From NCBI RefSeq assembly GCF_042655305.1, contig NZ_JBHSLR010000009.1: a stretch of DNA of 64,000 nucleotides. One strand, 5' to 3'. The stretch's first letter is position 1. The number at the start of each line of letters is the position of its first letter. The translations under genes and the position numbers were made by a program. This stretch comes from Arcanobacterium_A bovis. Its GTDB lineage: Bacteria > Actinomycetota > Actinomycetes > Actinomycetales > Actinomycetaceae. Below, piece after piece: positions 9,327-18,123 of this stretch. Below the pieces are notes generated by a model. It saw only the letters and a program-made list of their open reading frames with translations, was not told where the DNA came from and searched no databases.

Positions 9327-10138
9327 CGACGACCCTTGTTCAGCTTTTTCACCGCTTTACGAACTGCTGCCTGCGGAGCGTGTTTGGCGAGAAACGAGAT
9401 AACTTTGAATCGTTTCGACGGCGTGGCAGTCGTTTTTCCCGCCACCGCAGCGTCGAGTGCTTCTGCCACGACGGCATCGGCCTCCATCCACACCCAATTC
9501 GGCAGAGACTTGTTCGACACTCCCGTACGCTGGTGAAACTCAGTGTGTACCCAACCAGGCATGAATGTGACAACCTGTACACCACTGCCTTGTAGTTCTA
9601 CCGAAAGCGAATCAGACCAAGTCTTGACCAGTGCTTTTATTGCGGAATATGCACCCATCGGCACCAATGCAGATACCGACACCGTGGTGAGAATGAGTCC
9701 GCTGCCGCGCTCTCTCATTACTGCTGCGGCGGCACCCCCGAGCTCCATTGGCGCCAGACCCATCACCTGCGCACCGCGCAAAATATCGGAATAATCAGTG
9801 CTTGCCAGCTTAGAATACAAACCTGATCCGGCATTGTTAATGAGGATATTAACTGGATCTGCATCTGCGATGAGTCGTTCTTTCACGTTTGCTACGCCCT
9901 GTGCGTTTGCGAGATCAGCAACTAAGGTTTGCACACCAATACCGAATCTCTCGGTAAGTTCTTGGGCTGTGCGCTCAAGCCGCTCGACATCTCGTGCTAC
10001 GAGCACGAGATCAACGCCCTTGCTCGCCAGCGCTTTTGCAAAGGCCAATCCCATCCCCGATGTTCCACCAGTGACGAGTGCGCGACCCGTCAAAAGCTGT
10101 TCGTTTGCACCGTTATTATGTGAAAGATTCGTATGCAC
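9323..10138 (-). CDS. Short-chain dehydrogenase/reductase (SDR)
   Basis: 271 residues, classical SDR fold. The nucleotide-binding TGGTSGMG motif is near residue 24, NNAGSG follows mid-domain, and the catalytic Ser-Tyr-Lys triad is in VSVSAL and YSAIKA. After the Rossmann core there is a basic C-terminal extension (KHAPQAAVRKAVKKLNKGRR). The absence of an Asp after the second beta-strand (LVARD instead) favours NADP(H), by family rule. Translationally coupled to the acyltransferase gene downstream (4-nt overlap), which suggests a role in lipid metabolism, but the substrate is unknown. No convincing Shine-Dalgarno precedes the ATG. Confidence 0.88.
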   Translation of the reverse strand: MHTNLSHNNGANEQLLTGRALVTGGTSGMGLAFAKALASKGVDLVLVARDVERLERTAQELTERFGIGVQTLVADLANAQGVANVKERLIADADPVNILINNAGSGLYSKLASTDYSDILRGAQVMGLAPMELGGAAAAVMRERGSGLILTTVSVSALVPMGAYSAIKALVKTWSDSLSVELQGSGVQVVTFMPGWVHTEFHQRTGVSNKSLPNWVWMEADAVVAEALDAAVAGKTTATPSKRFKVISFLAKHAPQAAVRKAVKKLNKGRR

Positions 10139-10221
10139 ATATCTAACTTAGAACATTTCTGCGCATAACACGAAGATTTCAGCTTGTGATTTTTCGACGG
10201 AACTCAGATATGCCTTGGTAC

Positions 10222-10256
10222 GACGAGGGCCGGCTGTTGTGCAGCCGGCCCTCGTC
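10222..10256 (-). terminator. Perfect 15-bp hairpin after groEL
   Basis: Arms 10222-10236 and 10242-10256 (GACGAGGGCCGGCTG and its complement) enclose a 5-nt loop, 18 bp beyond the groEL stop on the minus strand. Very GC-rich; no clear T-run. Confidence 0.75.
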
Positions 10257-10274
10257 TATGAAGAAATCTCGGAA

Positions 10275-11900
10275 TTAGTACATTCCGCCCATGTCTTCGC
10301 CTGCATGACCAGCAGCTGGGGCTGGTGGCTCAGGCTTATCTGCCACGATGGCCTCGGTGGTAAGGAAGAGACCAGCAATCGAAGCAGCATTCTGGAGAGC
10401 CGAACGGGTCACCTTCACTGGGTCATTAACACCAGCAGCGAGGAGATCTTCGTATTCGCCGGTTGCTGCATTCAGACCTTGACCAACCGGCAAGGAGCGA
10501 ACCTTCTCAGCCACGACTCCACCCTCAAGACCAGCATTAATAGCGATCTGCTTGAGCGGTGCCGAAACTGCAACATGTACAATGTTTGCGCCGGTAGCTT
10601 CGTCACCCTCGAGGTTGAGACCTGCGAGCGCTTCGTCAGCTGCCTGAATCAGAGCAACGCCACCACCAGCAACGATACCTTCTTCAACTGCAGCCTTTGC
10701 ATTGCGAACAGCGTCCTCAATGCGGTGCTTGCGCTCCTTGAGCTCAACTTCAGTTGCTGCACCAGACTTGATAACAGCAACACCGCCAGCAAGCTTTGCC
10801 AAGCGCTCTTGCAACTTCTCACGATCGTAGTCCGATGTGGACTTCTCGATCTGCGACTTGATCGTTGCCACGCGAGCAGCAATGTCCTCAGCAGCGCCAG
10901 CACCTTCAACGATGGTGGTCGAATCCTTGGTGAGCACAACCTTGCGAGCCTGACCGAGCAAGTCGATATCGGCAGTCTCGAGCTTGAGGCCAACAGTCTC
11001 GGAAATAACCTGTCCACCAGTGAGGATAGCCATATCCTGCAAGGTTTCCTTGCGACGATCGCCGAAGCCAGGAGCCTTCACAGCAGCCGACTTGAAGGTG
11101 CCACGAATCTTGTTCACAACTAGAGTTGCGAGTGCTTCACCCTCGACATCCTCAGCAATAATCACGAGTGGCTTGCCAGTCTGCATAACCTTCTCGAGAA
11201 TTGGCAGCATATCCTTGACGTTCGAAATCTTCGACTCAACCAAGAGCACGTAAGCATCTTCCAGCACAGCTTCCTGACGCTCTGGATCGGTCACGAAGTA
11301 TGGCGAGAGGTAGCCCTTGTCGAAGGACATACCTTCGGTGAGCTCAAGTTCAGTGCCGAAAGTGTTGGACTCTTCAACGGTCACAACGCCTTCCTTGCCA
11401 ACCTTGTCAAGAGCCTCGGCGATGAGTTCACCAATTTCACGATCGCCAGCTGAAATAGCAGCAGTAGCAGCGATTTCGTCCTTGGTTTCGATTTCCTTAG
11501 CATTCTTGAGCAGCTGCTTAACAACTGCGTCAACTGCGATATCGATACCCTTGCGAAGCGCGATTGGGTTCGCACCTGCTACAACGTTACGCAGGCCTTC
11601 CTTAACAAGTGCCTGTGCGAGAACCGTAGCGGTGGTGGTGCCGTCGCCAGCGACGTCGTCCGTCTTCTTGGCAACTTCCTTAACGAGCTCAGCGCCAATC
11701 TTCTCGAATGGCTCTTCAAGATCGATCTCTTTTGCGATGGAAACGCCGTCGTTGGTGATAGTTGGGGCGCCCCACTTCTTTTCGAGCACAACGTTGCGGC
11801 CTTTAGGCCCGAGCGTAACCTTCACGGTGTTGGCGAGGGTGTCGAGTCCACGCTCCATGCCACGACGGGCTTCTTCGTCGAATGCAATAATCTTTGCCAT
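10275..11900 (-). CDS. groEL: 60-kDa chaperonin GroEL
   Basis: 541 residues, the usual GroEL length, cytoplasmic ATP-driven protein folding. Diagnostic blocks are all present: TVKVTLGPKGRNVVLEKKWG, ITNDGVSIAKEI, the ATP-site GDGTTTATVLAQ, and LEGGVVAEKVR near the end. The tail ends GEDMGGMY, a short version of the Gly-Met-rich tail rather than the His-rich tail of some actinobacterial GroEL1 copies. Start chosen: ATG at 11900 (MAKIIAFDEEARRG) with GGGAGGAA upstream; a longer in-frame reading runs into the operator region. No groES is adjacent, so the gene is monocistronic, as with the second groEL of many actinobacteria. Two CIRCE elements upstream point to HrcA repression. Confidence 0.97.
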   Translation of the reverse strand: MAKIIAFDEEARRGMERGLDTLANTVKVTLGPKGRNVVLEKKWGAPTITNDGVSIAKEIDLEEPFEKIGAELVKEVAKKTDDVAGDGTTTATVLAQALVKEGLRNVVAGANPIALRKGIDIAVDAVVKQLLKNAKEIETKDEIAATAAISAGDREIGELIAEALDKVGKEGVVTVEESNTFGTELELTEGMSFDKGYLSPYFVTDPERQEAVLEDAYVLLVESKISNVKDMLPILEKVMQTGKPLVIIAEDVEGEALATLVVNKIRGTFKSAAVKAPGFGDRRKETLQDMAILTGGQVISETVGLKLETADIDLLGQARKVVLTKDSTTIVEGAGAAEDIAARVATIKSQIEKSTSDYDREKLQERLAKLAGGVAVIKSGAATEVELKERKHRIEDAVRNAKAAVEEGIVAGGGVALIQAADEALAGLNLEGDEATGANIVHVAVSAPLKQIAINAGLEGGVVAEKVRSLPVGQGLNAATGEYEDLLAAGVNDPVKVTRSALQNAASIAGLFLTTEAIVADKPEPPAPAAGHAGEDMGGMY

Positions 11901-12012
11901 TGGTAGTTTATTCCTCCCAATAATGGGTTTTAGTTCAGCCAATGCCCGCGACGGACGATCCGCACGCCAGCGTTCATTTCCCGTTGGCTTGCGCACCTCA
12001 TCGGCTGTGAAA

Positions 12013-12039
12013 CTGTCACTCTCGATAAACGAGTGCTAA
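12013..12039. promoter_or_regulatory. CIRCE operator, proximal copy (HrcA site)
   Basis: The right arm GAGTGCTAA (12031-12039) is a perfect match to the CIRCE consensus TTAGCACTC-N9-GAGTGCTAA. The left arm (12013-12021) keeps the CACTC core with a 9-bp spacer. It lies ~113 bp upstream of the groEL ATG. Confidence 0.82.
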
Positions 12040-12046
12040 TACGATT

Positions 12047-12073
12047 CTGGCACTCTCACTCATCGAGTGCAAG
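12047..12073. promoter_or_regulatory. CIRCE operator, distal copy (HrcA site)
   Basis: CTGGCACTC-N9-GAGTGCAAG: arms 12047-12055 and 12065-12073 with the canonical 9-bp spacer and both CACTC/GAGTG cores. It is phased 34 bp from the proximal copy. Confidence 0.8.
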
Positions 12074-12163
12074 ACGGATGTACCGCGAAGTGGATATGTT
12101 CACCACAGGCAAATTCCGCACACAAACTTCGCCCGCAACCAAGAGTCAAAGATTTTGGCAGCT

Positions 12164-12835
12164 TTATCGCAGAACGACGACGATCTGGTTCGGTGCTTTC
12201 ACAGCTTCGGGCGCCTTTAGCACCTGCGAAATTCCGAGCTTAGCAGCCACGTCCTTCGCAGTAACCTCAAGAGAATCATCCGCAAAATAAACTGTGGCTG
12301 TGCGTGGCGTCGACTTCGTGTAATTATCCGCAGCTACCGAGGAATATCCGCCGTCGGTAAGAATTTTCGCTTGGGAAGCTGCGTACCCCTTAGTTCCCTT
12401 GCCGTTGAGCACCTGAATCTTGGCAGCCATATTAGGTTGCGGCGTTGCAGGAGCTGCAGGCGTCACTGGAGCAGCCTGCTGAGCTGGTGGGTTAGCCGAA
12501 TTGCCGCTATTCGCTGCAGCGCCCGAATCAGACGATGTCGCAGAGTCTTTTTGTGCATCCGTTCCAGATTTATCAGAATTCGATGCTCTGTCTTTACTCG
12601 CATCAGATGTAGAGCTATCACTCGTTGACGCACTACTCGACGTACTCTCCGAGCTGCTAGAACGGGTAGAAGCGTAGAGCTGACCCGCGCCAATACCAAC
12701 AAGCGGCGCGAATACCAATACGGCGATCAGCGCAATCCACCAGCCACGATTCTTTCGCGGCACGCGGTGCGCACCGTGCGTCTCGCGTTCTTGAGCTAAA
12801 CGGTCAAATTCATCTTCTGGATAATTTTCAGCCAC
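12164..12835 (-). CDS. LytR C-terminal-domain (LytR_C) membrane protein
   Basis: 223 residues. A short charged cytoplasmic N-terminus with VPRKNRG leads into one transmembrane helix (about 30-51, WWIALIAVLVFAPLVGIGAG). A long Ser/Thr/Asp-rich then Pro/Ala-rich spacer follows (about 55-138), likely crossing the wall. The C-terminal LytR_C domain (about 138-223) reads AAKIQVLNGKGTKGYAASQAKILTDGGYSSV and ends QIVVVLR. LytR_C domains occur with or beside LCP cell-wall ligases; no LCP catalytic domain is present here. It overlaps the DUF3263 gene by 8 nt. A second LytR_C protein is encoded at 49885-50469. Confidence 0.87.
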   Translation of the reverse strand: MAENYPEDEFDRLAQERETHGAHRVPRKNRGWWIALIAVLVFAPLVGIGAGQLYASTRSSSSESTSSSASTSDSSTSDASKDRASNSDKSGTDAQKDSATSSDSGAAANSGNSANPPAQQAAPVTPAAPATPQPNMAAKIQVLNGKGTKGYAASQAKILTDGGYSSVAADNYTKSTPRTATVYFADDSLEVTAKDVAAKLGISQVLKAPEAVKAPNQIVVVLR

Positions 12836-13187
12836 GCTGTAAGTCTACTCCCTCAGTCAAGAAATCATCAGTACCGGTCTGCGTTTCGGGCACATCGGAC
12901 GCTATTTCACTCACTTTTCGATCTGGAAGTTCACCACGCTCGGCCAGACGGCGATCACGCAAGCTGCGCAAACGGTCTACCAACACCGGATCAAGTTCCC
13001 AAAATTCTCGAGTGTCCAGCAGCTCAGAAAGCAACAGGTAATACCGCATCGGACTAATGCCAAGCACCACGTTGATCGCGTCTTCGCGCGTGCGTGCAAT
13101 GGTCCACCAGCCCTTTTCGATACGTAACACGTCTCGATAAAGCTGCAGACCGGCGTCATCATCCTTTTCTTCTGCGTTCCCTTGCAT
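12828..13187 (-). CDS. DUF3263 family protein
   Basis: 119 residues. The central block (RIEKGWWTIARTREDAINVVLGISPMRYYLLLSELLD) followed by VDRLRSLRDRRLAER is the DUF3263 signature, a small actinobacterial family whose fold suggests a helix-turn-helix-like DNA-binding protein (inference). The remaining C-terminal ~25 residues are acidic and unstructured. It is first in a two-gene unit with the LytR_C gene (8-nt overlap) and divergent from ung, with only 59 bp between the two starts, so their promoters overlap. The same DUF3263-LytR_C pair is common in actinobacteria. Confidence 0.85.
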   Translation of the reverse strand: MQGNAEEKDDDAGLQLYRDVLRIEKGWWTIARTREDAINVVLGISPMRYYLLLSELLDTREFWELDPVLVDRLRSLRDRRLAERGELPDRKVSEIASDVPETQTGTDDFLTEGVDLQRG

Positions 13188-13246
13188 ATCTCTACCTTAA
13201 CCTTTGCCTCTACACATCCGCACCACTAGCGCGTTACCCTTGTACC

Positions 13247-13921
13247 ATGACCACACTTCCGCTCAATGAGTTAATGGCGCCCGATTGGGCTCAAGCAATG
13301 GCTTCGGTGGAACACAATATTCGCGCTATGGGAGATTTTCTGCGCACTGAGCTCCAAGCAGGACGCGGCTATCTTCCAGAGGGAGGGTCGGTATTTCGCG
13401 CTTTCACCTACCCTTTGCAGAATGTGAAAGTTCTCATCGTAGGTCAAGATCCTTATCCGACGCCAGGGCATCCGATGGGGTTGTCGTTTTCAGTTCACCC
13501 GCACGTACGTCCGCTACCACGGTCACTTTCCAATATCTACCGAGAGTTGCACGACGACGTCGGGGCGCCGATCCCGCAGCACGGCGACCTCAGTGCTTGG
13601 TGCGAAAACGGCGTCATGCTCCTCAACAGAGCACTGACGGTTGAACCGGGCAAACCGGCGTCGCACCGCGGAAAAGGTTGGGAAGCGATAACCGAACATG
13701 CGATAAAACAGCTTGTTGCGCGAAACGCTCCCCTCGTCGCAATTTTGTGGGGACGCCAAGCTCAGGAACTTAAACCGCTTCTGGGCAGTACGCCCACAAT
13801 TGAATCTGTGCATCCATCGCCACTCTCAGCTTCGCGCGGATTTTTTGGATCTCGGCCGTTTTCGCGGGCGAATGACCTGCTCATTGCACAAGGCGCAGAA
13901 CCGATCAACTGGGAACTATAG
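13247..13921 (+). CDS. ung: Uracil-DNA glycosylase, family 1
   Basis: 224 residues. Removes uracil from DNA to begin base-excision repair. The water-activating motif is GQDPYPTPGHPMGLSFSV, with the catalytic Asp, and the minor-groove-reading loop is HPSPLSASRGFFG; VMLLNRALTVEPG and LVAILWG are also typical. The residue after GQDPY is Pro, where many bacterial enzymes have His; related actinobacterial enzymes share this. Start chosen: ATG at 13247. TACCCT ends 6 nt before it and there is no Shine-Dalgarno, so a leaderless transcript is likely; a longer in-frame reading overlaps the divergent DUF3263 gene. Confidence 0.96.
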   Translation: MTTLPLNELMAPDWAQAMASVEHNIRAMGDFLRTELQAGRGYLPEGGSVFRAFTYPLQNVKVLIVGQDPYPTPGHPMGLSFSVHPHVRPLPRSLSNIYRELHDDVGAPIPQHGDLSAWCENGVMLLNRALTVEPGKPASHRGKGWEAITEHAIKQLVARNAPLVAILWGRQAQELKPLLGSTPTIESVHPSPLSASRGFFGSRPFSRANDLLIAQGAEPINWEL

Positions 13922-13934
13922 GGGCGTTTGAGAA

Positions 13935-14012
13935 CACTTTAAGCGTGCGATTCTTCTGTGTGCTTTAAGCGTGCAGAAGGTTCATGTGCTCAAAGCGCGT
14001 AGAACGTCACGC
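13935..14012. repeat. Three 26-bp degenerate tandem repeats
   Basis: Units begin at 13935, 13961 and 13987, with an exact 26-bp period. The core is TGCTTTAAGCGTGC, degraded to TGCTCAAAGCGCGT in the third copy. They fill the junction between the convergent ung and symporter genes and run into the symporter stop codon. No hairpin terminator is seen there. Confidence 0.65.
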
Positions 14013-15446
14013 CTGTAGAACGTCTTTGCGGTTCCACACACTCTCAGCTGGAAGCTGCGGAAGTCCATCACACTCCGAAGCCACGAACTGTGGCTCTGAG
14101 ATCCCTGCCTTGCGCTGCTTCTCGTAGTCACGTAGCGCGGCAACGCCCCACTTCGAGAGCATAACGAGCGCAATAAGATTCGTGATGGTCATAACCGCCA
14201 TTGCAATATCCACGGTTGCCCATACGATGTTGAGCGAAACAAGCGCGCCCAACACAATGGAAAATACCGATGCCACACGCACAATCCACGTGCCAATTTT
14301 CGAGCTAGTCACGAAGAACATATTCACTTCTGAATACACGTAGGCGCCAATAATTGAGGAAAATGCCAGCACAAAGATCATGATCGCCATCGGAATGATC
14401 GACCAATTTCCGAGTTCATGTGCCACGGCCAAGGTGGTGAGGTTGGCAGGGTTTACGCCCTCACCCATCCACACTTCTGGACCGGCGTCCAGAATAATAA
14501 AAGCGGTGGCAGTACACACCAGAATGGTGTCCACAAAAACGCCAAGCGATTGAATAAGACCTTGCGAAACCGGGTGAGCCACAGTTGCAGTAGCTGCAGC
14601 GTTAGGAGCAGTACCTTGACCCGCTTCGTTTGAGAAAAGCCCACGCTTCGTTCCATTAATGACGGCGGCGAGGATTCCTCCGCCAAGCCCGCCAACAAGA
14701 GGTTCAGGAGCAAAAGCAGAATTAATAATCGACCCGATAACATGCGGGAATTGCTTGATGTTGATCAGCACGATCGCAAAAGCCATGACGATGTACATCA
14801 ACGCCATCACCGGTGCCATAATTTCAGTCACTCGGGCAACCGACCGAATACCACCGAAAATGATCGGCGCTCCCAACACGAACAAAATGACTGCCGTAAC
14901 CGGTGCGCTTGTTTTAGCCGTGGCAGAAAGAGTTGAAGCAATGGCATTCGACTGCACAGACGTAATCACAACACCACAGGTAACCACAGTGATAATGGCA
15001 AAGACCGCGCCCATAATCTTGGAGTTCATGCCGTAACGCATATAGTAGGCTGGGCCACCACGAAAGGTGCCGTCACCGGCGTCGACCTTAAAAACCTGGG
15101 CAAGAACAGCTTCAAAGAACGCTGTAGCCATTCCTACCAGCGCAACCACCCACATCCAGAAGATCGCACCTGGGCCGCCCATGAGCAGAGCTGCCGCAAC
15201 ACCAAACACATTGCCGATGCCTACACGAGCTGCGAGCGAGATGGTAAATGCTTGGAATGAAGAAATTCCGTCCTTAGAGCCAGCACGAGAGCCGAGCACA
15301 ACGTGCACCATGTGCCGAAAAAGTCGAAGTTGCACCGCACGAGTACGCCAAGTGAGGAACAAGCCCGTTCCAATGAGAATCCACATCGTTCCATAAACGG
15401 TGATGGCATTGGCTACTTGTTCAATTCCCTTAGCGATATCGTCCAC
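14007..15446 (-). CDS. Alanine/glycine:cation symporter (AGCS family)
   Basis: 479 residues, about ten to eleven hydrophobic helices. AGCS carriers take up alanine or glycine with Na+. Family blocks visible are GDGTFRGGPAYYMRYGMNSK, GLFSNEAGQGTAPNAAATA, and FKVDAGDG; the SNEAGxGTAP segment is the most diagnostic. Start chosen: GTG at 15446 (MDDIAKGIEQ), because GGGAG lies six to seven bases upstream; the ATG seven codons earlier has no ribosome site. The C-terminus is hydrophilic. It stands alone between ung (convergent) and the YhgE gene. The substrate within the family is not decidable from sequence. Confidence 0.92.
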   Translation of the reverse strand: MDDIAKGIEQVANAITVYGTMWILIGTGLFLTWRTRAVQLRLFRHMVHVVLGSRAGSKDGISSFQAFTISLAARVGIGNVFGVAAALLMGGPGAIFWMWVVALVGMATAFFEAVLAQVFKVDAGDGTFRGGPAYYMRYGMNSKIMGAVFAIITVVTCGVVITSVQSNAIASTLSATAKTSAPVTAVILFVLGAPIIFGGIRSVARVTEIMAPVMALMYIVMAFAIVLINIKQFPHVIGSIINSAFAPEPLVGGLGGGILAAVINGTKRGLFSNEAGQGTAPNAAATATVAHPVSQGLIQSLGVFVDTILVCTATAFIILDAGPEVWMGEGVNPANLTTLAVAHELGNWSIIPMAIMIFVLAFSSIIGAYVYSEVNMFFVTSSKIGTWIVRVASVFSIVLGALVSLNIVWATVDIAMAVMTITNLIALVMLSKWGVAALRDYEKQRKAGISEPQFVASECDGLPQLPAESVWNRKDVLQA

Positions 15447-15612
15447 AATTTCTCCCTTGCATGACATCGTGTATTACAACTTTTATTACAACAATGTTTG
15501 AAGCCTACCTTGCGCAAACATAATAATCCCAAACCGGTTCTTATTATGGGACGGATCCAATGATTCTCATATATTTTAAATGCCATATCAATGAAGAATA
15601 AGCAGAATAAAA

Positions 15613-15647
15613 GGAAGGCGGTAGAGGAATGAGCTCTACCGCCTTCC
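15613..15647 (-). terminator. Intrinsic terminator of the YhgE-type gene
   Basis: A perfect 14-bp stem (15613-15626 with 15634-15647, GGAAGGCGGTAGAG) and a 7-nt loop. On the minus strand it is followed by TTTTATTC, 31 bp beyond the gene stop. This is one of the few hairpins here with a T-rich tail. Confidence 0.82.
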
Positions 15648-15678
15648 GGTTATGCACTAAGCGCACGTACTATATTGT

Positions 15679-18123
15679 TTATGCAGTTGCCGGTGAAGCG
15701 AGTGCCTTCCCTTTCAGGGAAAGTGCAAACGATCCACCCAAACCAATCAGCAAGAATACTGCTGCGCCGAGTGCCAATCCACCAATAGAGCCGCCGGAGA
15801 GAACAGCGCGGATCAGGTCGGATCCATTCTCTAATGGGGAAATTTTCCCGAGAGCCCGTAGCCACGGCGATGTGCCCTCGGTAATACCAATAACCAGCGT
15901 GAGAGCGAGCAAACCAATAGCGATTGCACGCCCAATATTGCCGAGCCAGCCTACCAGCGCATGCATGATGAACAGGAAGCTCGCTCCAAGCACTGCGCCA
16001 ACGAGAATCAACGACACAACAGTTGCGCCACTGGCCTCCGCTGCGAATGCTCCAATACCGCCAAGCACTGCTCCCATCAGCACCGATACTGCACCGACCT
16101 TGGTGAGTCCAGCTGCCCAAGACTTGCTCGATGCAGCCCCCGCAACGGCGCGCCCTGCAAATGCCAAGAACGCGACTCCCCAGATAAGGCCAGCAATCAA
16201 AATGCCGATCATTGCAAAGGTTCCTGGTTGTACGATGTCCATCTTCATAACCGGAACAGCAGCGGCTTTAGACAACACTTCACGATCGCTCTTCGTGAAC
16301 TTGGGCAAATCTCCTTGGCCTTTAACAAGCTCAGAGGTGAAAGTCTTTGTGCCTTGGTTCAACTGAACAGTGCCGTCGTTGATTTGCTTCAATCCGTCAT
16401 TCAGTTCACCTGCACCGGAACGAGCTTCATCAATTCCAGCACTCAATTCACCAGCACCGGAGTTCAACTGCTTAGCTCCGGTCGCGAGTTCTCCAGCCCC
16501 CATCCTGACTTCCAGTGCACCAGAGTTGAGCTGGGAAACTCCCGCTACAAGCTGGCTTGCGCCACCCGCTAGTTGCGACGTGCCTTGAGCGAGCTCAGCA
16601 GCTCCGGAACTCACCTGCGACGTACCACCAGCAAGTTCATTCGCTCCTCCAGCCAGCGATTGCGCGCCTGCATCCACCTGCTGCACACCTGCGTCAAGCT
16701 GACCAGCACCGGTAGCAAGTTCGTTGGCATATCCCTGAACTTGCATTACACCCTGCTCAAGCTGCGTTGCTCCGGTATTCAATCCATCGTTGTTTGCAAC
16801 AAGCTGGTTCAACCCCGCCTGCAGTTCATTCATACCGGTACTCATTGTTTGAATATCAGGTGCCGTGGCTCCAGCCAGCGCTTGCACGCCACCTATAAAT
16901 GAGCCGGTGGCAATTTGCATTACCGCTTGGTCGCAACCTGCTGGACTTCCAAGTTGAGTACAAACCGCAGCGACTTGCTGATCAATCCCAGATGCTTGGA
17001 AACCTGCCACAAAATCGCTCATTGGCGGCGTAGCCGGATCTGCATTCGGATCTGCCAATACTTTCATAGTGGCAGAAAGCTGCGATAATCCGGCTGCGAG
17101 CTGATCAGCGCCCGGCTTTGCTTGTGCCACGCCCGCTGTATATTGAGCTACGCCGTCTTTTAGACTAGTGGCTCCCGCCTGAAGTTCTGGAATACCCGCA
17201 GCAAACTGTACTGCACCTGCTGCTAGTTCCGCAGATCCTGCCTTGAGTACAGTAGTTCCAGCTGCCAATTCACCAGCACCGCCTGCAACTTGCTGCGCCC
17301 CGGCGTCGAGACTAGATGCGCCCACAGCGAGATCATTTGCACCACTATTGAGCTGTGCTGCTCCTGCGCCAAGTTCATTCGCACCAGCAGATAATTCGCC
17401 GGTACCAGCGGAAAGCTGCCCAGCACCGTCGGAAAGCTGCTTCGCACCAAACGACAACTCGTTCGTGCCGGAGTAAAGCTCGTGACCGCCGTCGGCAAGT
17501 TGCCGCATGCCATCAACTAGCTCACCAGCGCCGCTACTGGCTTCAGACGTACCCGCTGCAAGCTCGGTGCTTCCCGACTCAATTTGGCGCGCGCCGTCTA
17601 CGATCTGCACAAAGGAATTGCCAACTTGGTTGAATCCGTCCATCACGCCGTCCACATAACCGGTGGTGAGCGCTTGATTGACCGAATCAGTAGCAACGCT
17701 ATTGACTATTTGCGCGATCAGACCATCGGCCAGCGTCGTGTTTTCGCTGACGTCGATCAGAAGCTTTGCATTGTTGACCTGGCTCGCTTTGTTGTTGGTA
17801 AACGAGCTGGCATTGGCGGTGAAATCTTTGGGGATTGTCACGGAAGCAGCATAAGTTCCGTCCTTTAGGCCTCGTTCAGCAGTAACAGCGTCTACCACTT
17901 CCCAAGCAATATTAGGATCGTCAATCATGCCCTTGGAAACTTCGTCGCCAAGTTTCATAGATTCGCCAGCTACCATTGCCGACTTATCGTTATTCACGAT
18001 TGCGCCCTTCGGGGCTGACTTCGAGTTGGCGAGACCAAGAAATACTCCAAACACCATAAGTGGGAGCAAAACCATCGCAATGATGGTCCGCCAAGAAGCC
18101 GTCTTGATGTTACTCTCCGACAT
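15679..18123 (-). CDS. YhgE/Pip-family membrane protein with long hydrophobic-glycine repeat region
   Basis: 814 residues. Transmembrane helix 1 (about 11-31), then an extracytoplasmic domain of the YhgE/Pip N-terminal type (AVVNDKSAMVAGESMKLGDEV and YAASVTIPKDF blocks). About 400 residues follow in which a Leu-x-x-Gly pattern repeats every 7-14 residues (ELAAGTSE, QLADGGHEL, QLSDGAGQL and many more), predicted as a long helical or coiled-coil stalk. The C-terminus has five to six transmembrane helices. The layout is that of ABC-2-like permease proteins involved in type VII secretion (EsaA) or phage reception (Pip). Start chosen at ATG 18123 with GAGAGG upstream. No ATPase gene is adjacent, and function is unproven. 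Confidence 0.88.
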   Translation of the reverse strand: MSESNIKTASWRTIIAMVLLPLMVFGVFLGLANSKSAPKGAIVNNDKSAMVAGESMKLGDEVSKGMIDDPNIAWEVVDAVTAERGLKDGTYAASVTIPKDFTANASSFTNNKASQVNNAKLLIDVSENTTLADGLIAQIVNSVATDSVNQALTTGYVDGVMDGFNQVGNSFVQIVDGARQIESGSTELAAGTSEASSGAGELVDGMRQLADGGHELYSGTNELSFGAKQLSDGAGQLSAGTGELSAGANELGAGAAQLNSGANDLAVGASSLDAGAQQVAGGAGELAAGTTVLKAGSAELAAGAVQFAAGIPELQAGATSLKDGVAQYTAGVAQAKPGADQLAAGLSQLSATMKVLADPNADPATPPMSDFVAGFQASGIDQQVAAVCTQLGSPAGCDQAVMQIATGSFIGGVQALAGATAPDIQTMSTGMNELQAGLNQLVANNDGLNTGATQLEQGVMQVQGYANELATGAGQLDAGVQQVDAGAQSLAGGANELAGGTSQVSSGAAELAQGTSQLAGGASQLVAGVSQLNSGALEVRMGAGELATGAKQLNSGAGELSAGIDEARSGAGELNDGLKQINDGTVQLNQGTKTFTSELVKGQGDLPKFTKSDREVLSKAAAVPVMKMDIVQPGTFAMIGILIAGLIWGVAFLAFAGRAVAGAASSKSWAAGLTKVGAVSVLMGAVLGGIGAFAAEASGATVVSLILVGAVLGASFLFIMHALVGWLGNIGRAIAIGLLALTLVIGITEGTSPWLRALGKISPLENGSDLIRAVLSGGSIGGLALGAAVFLLIGLGGSFALSLKGKALASPATA

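Noticed and set aside
13935..14012. CRISPR-like repeat
   Set aside because: Only three degenerate units without unique spacers, and no cas genes in the window.
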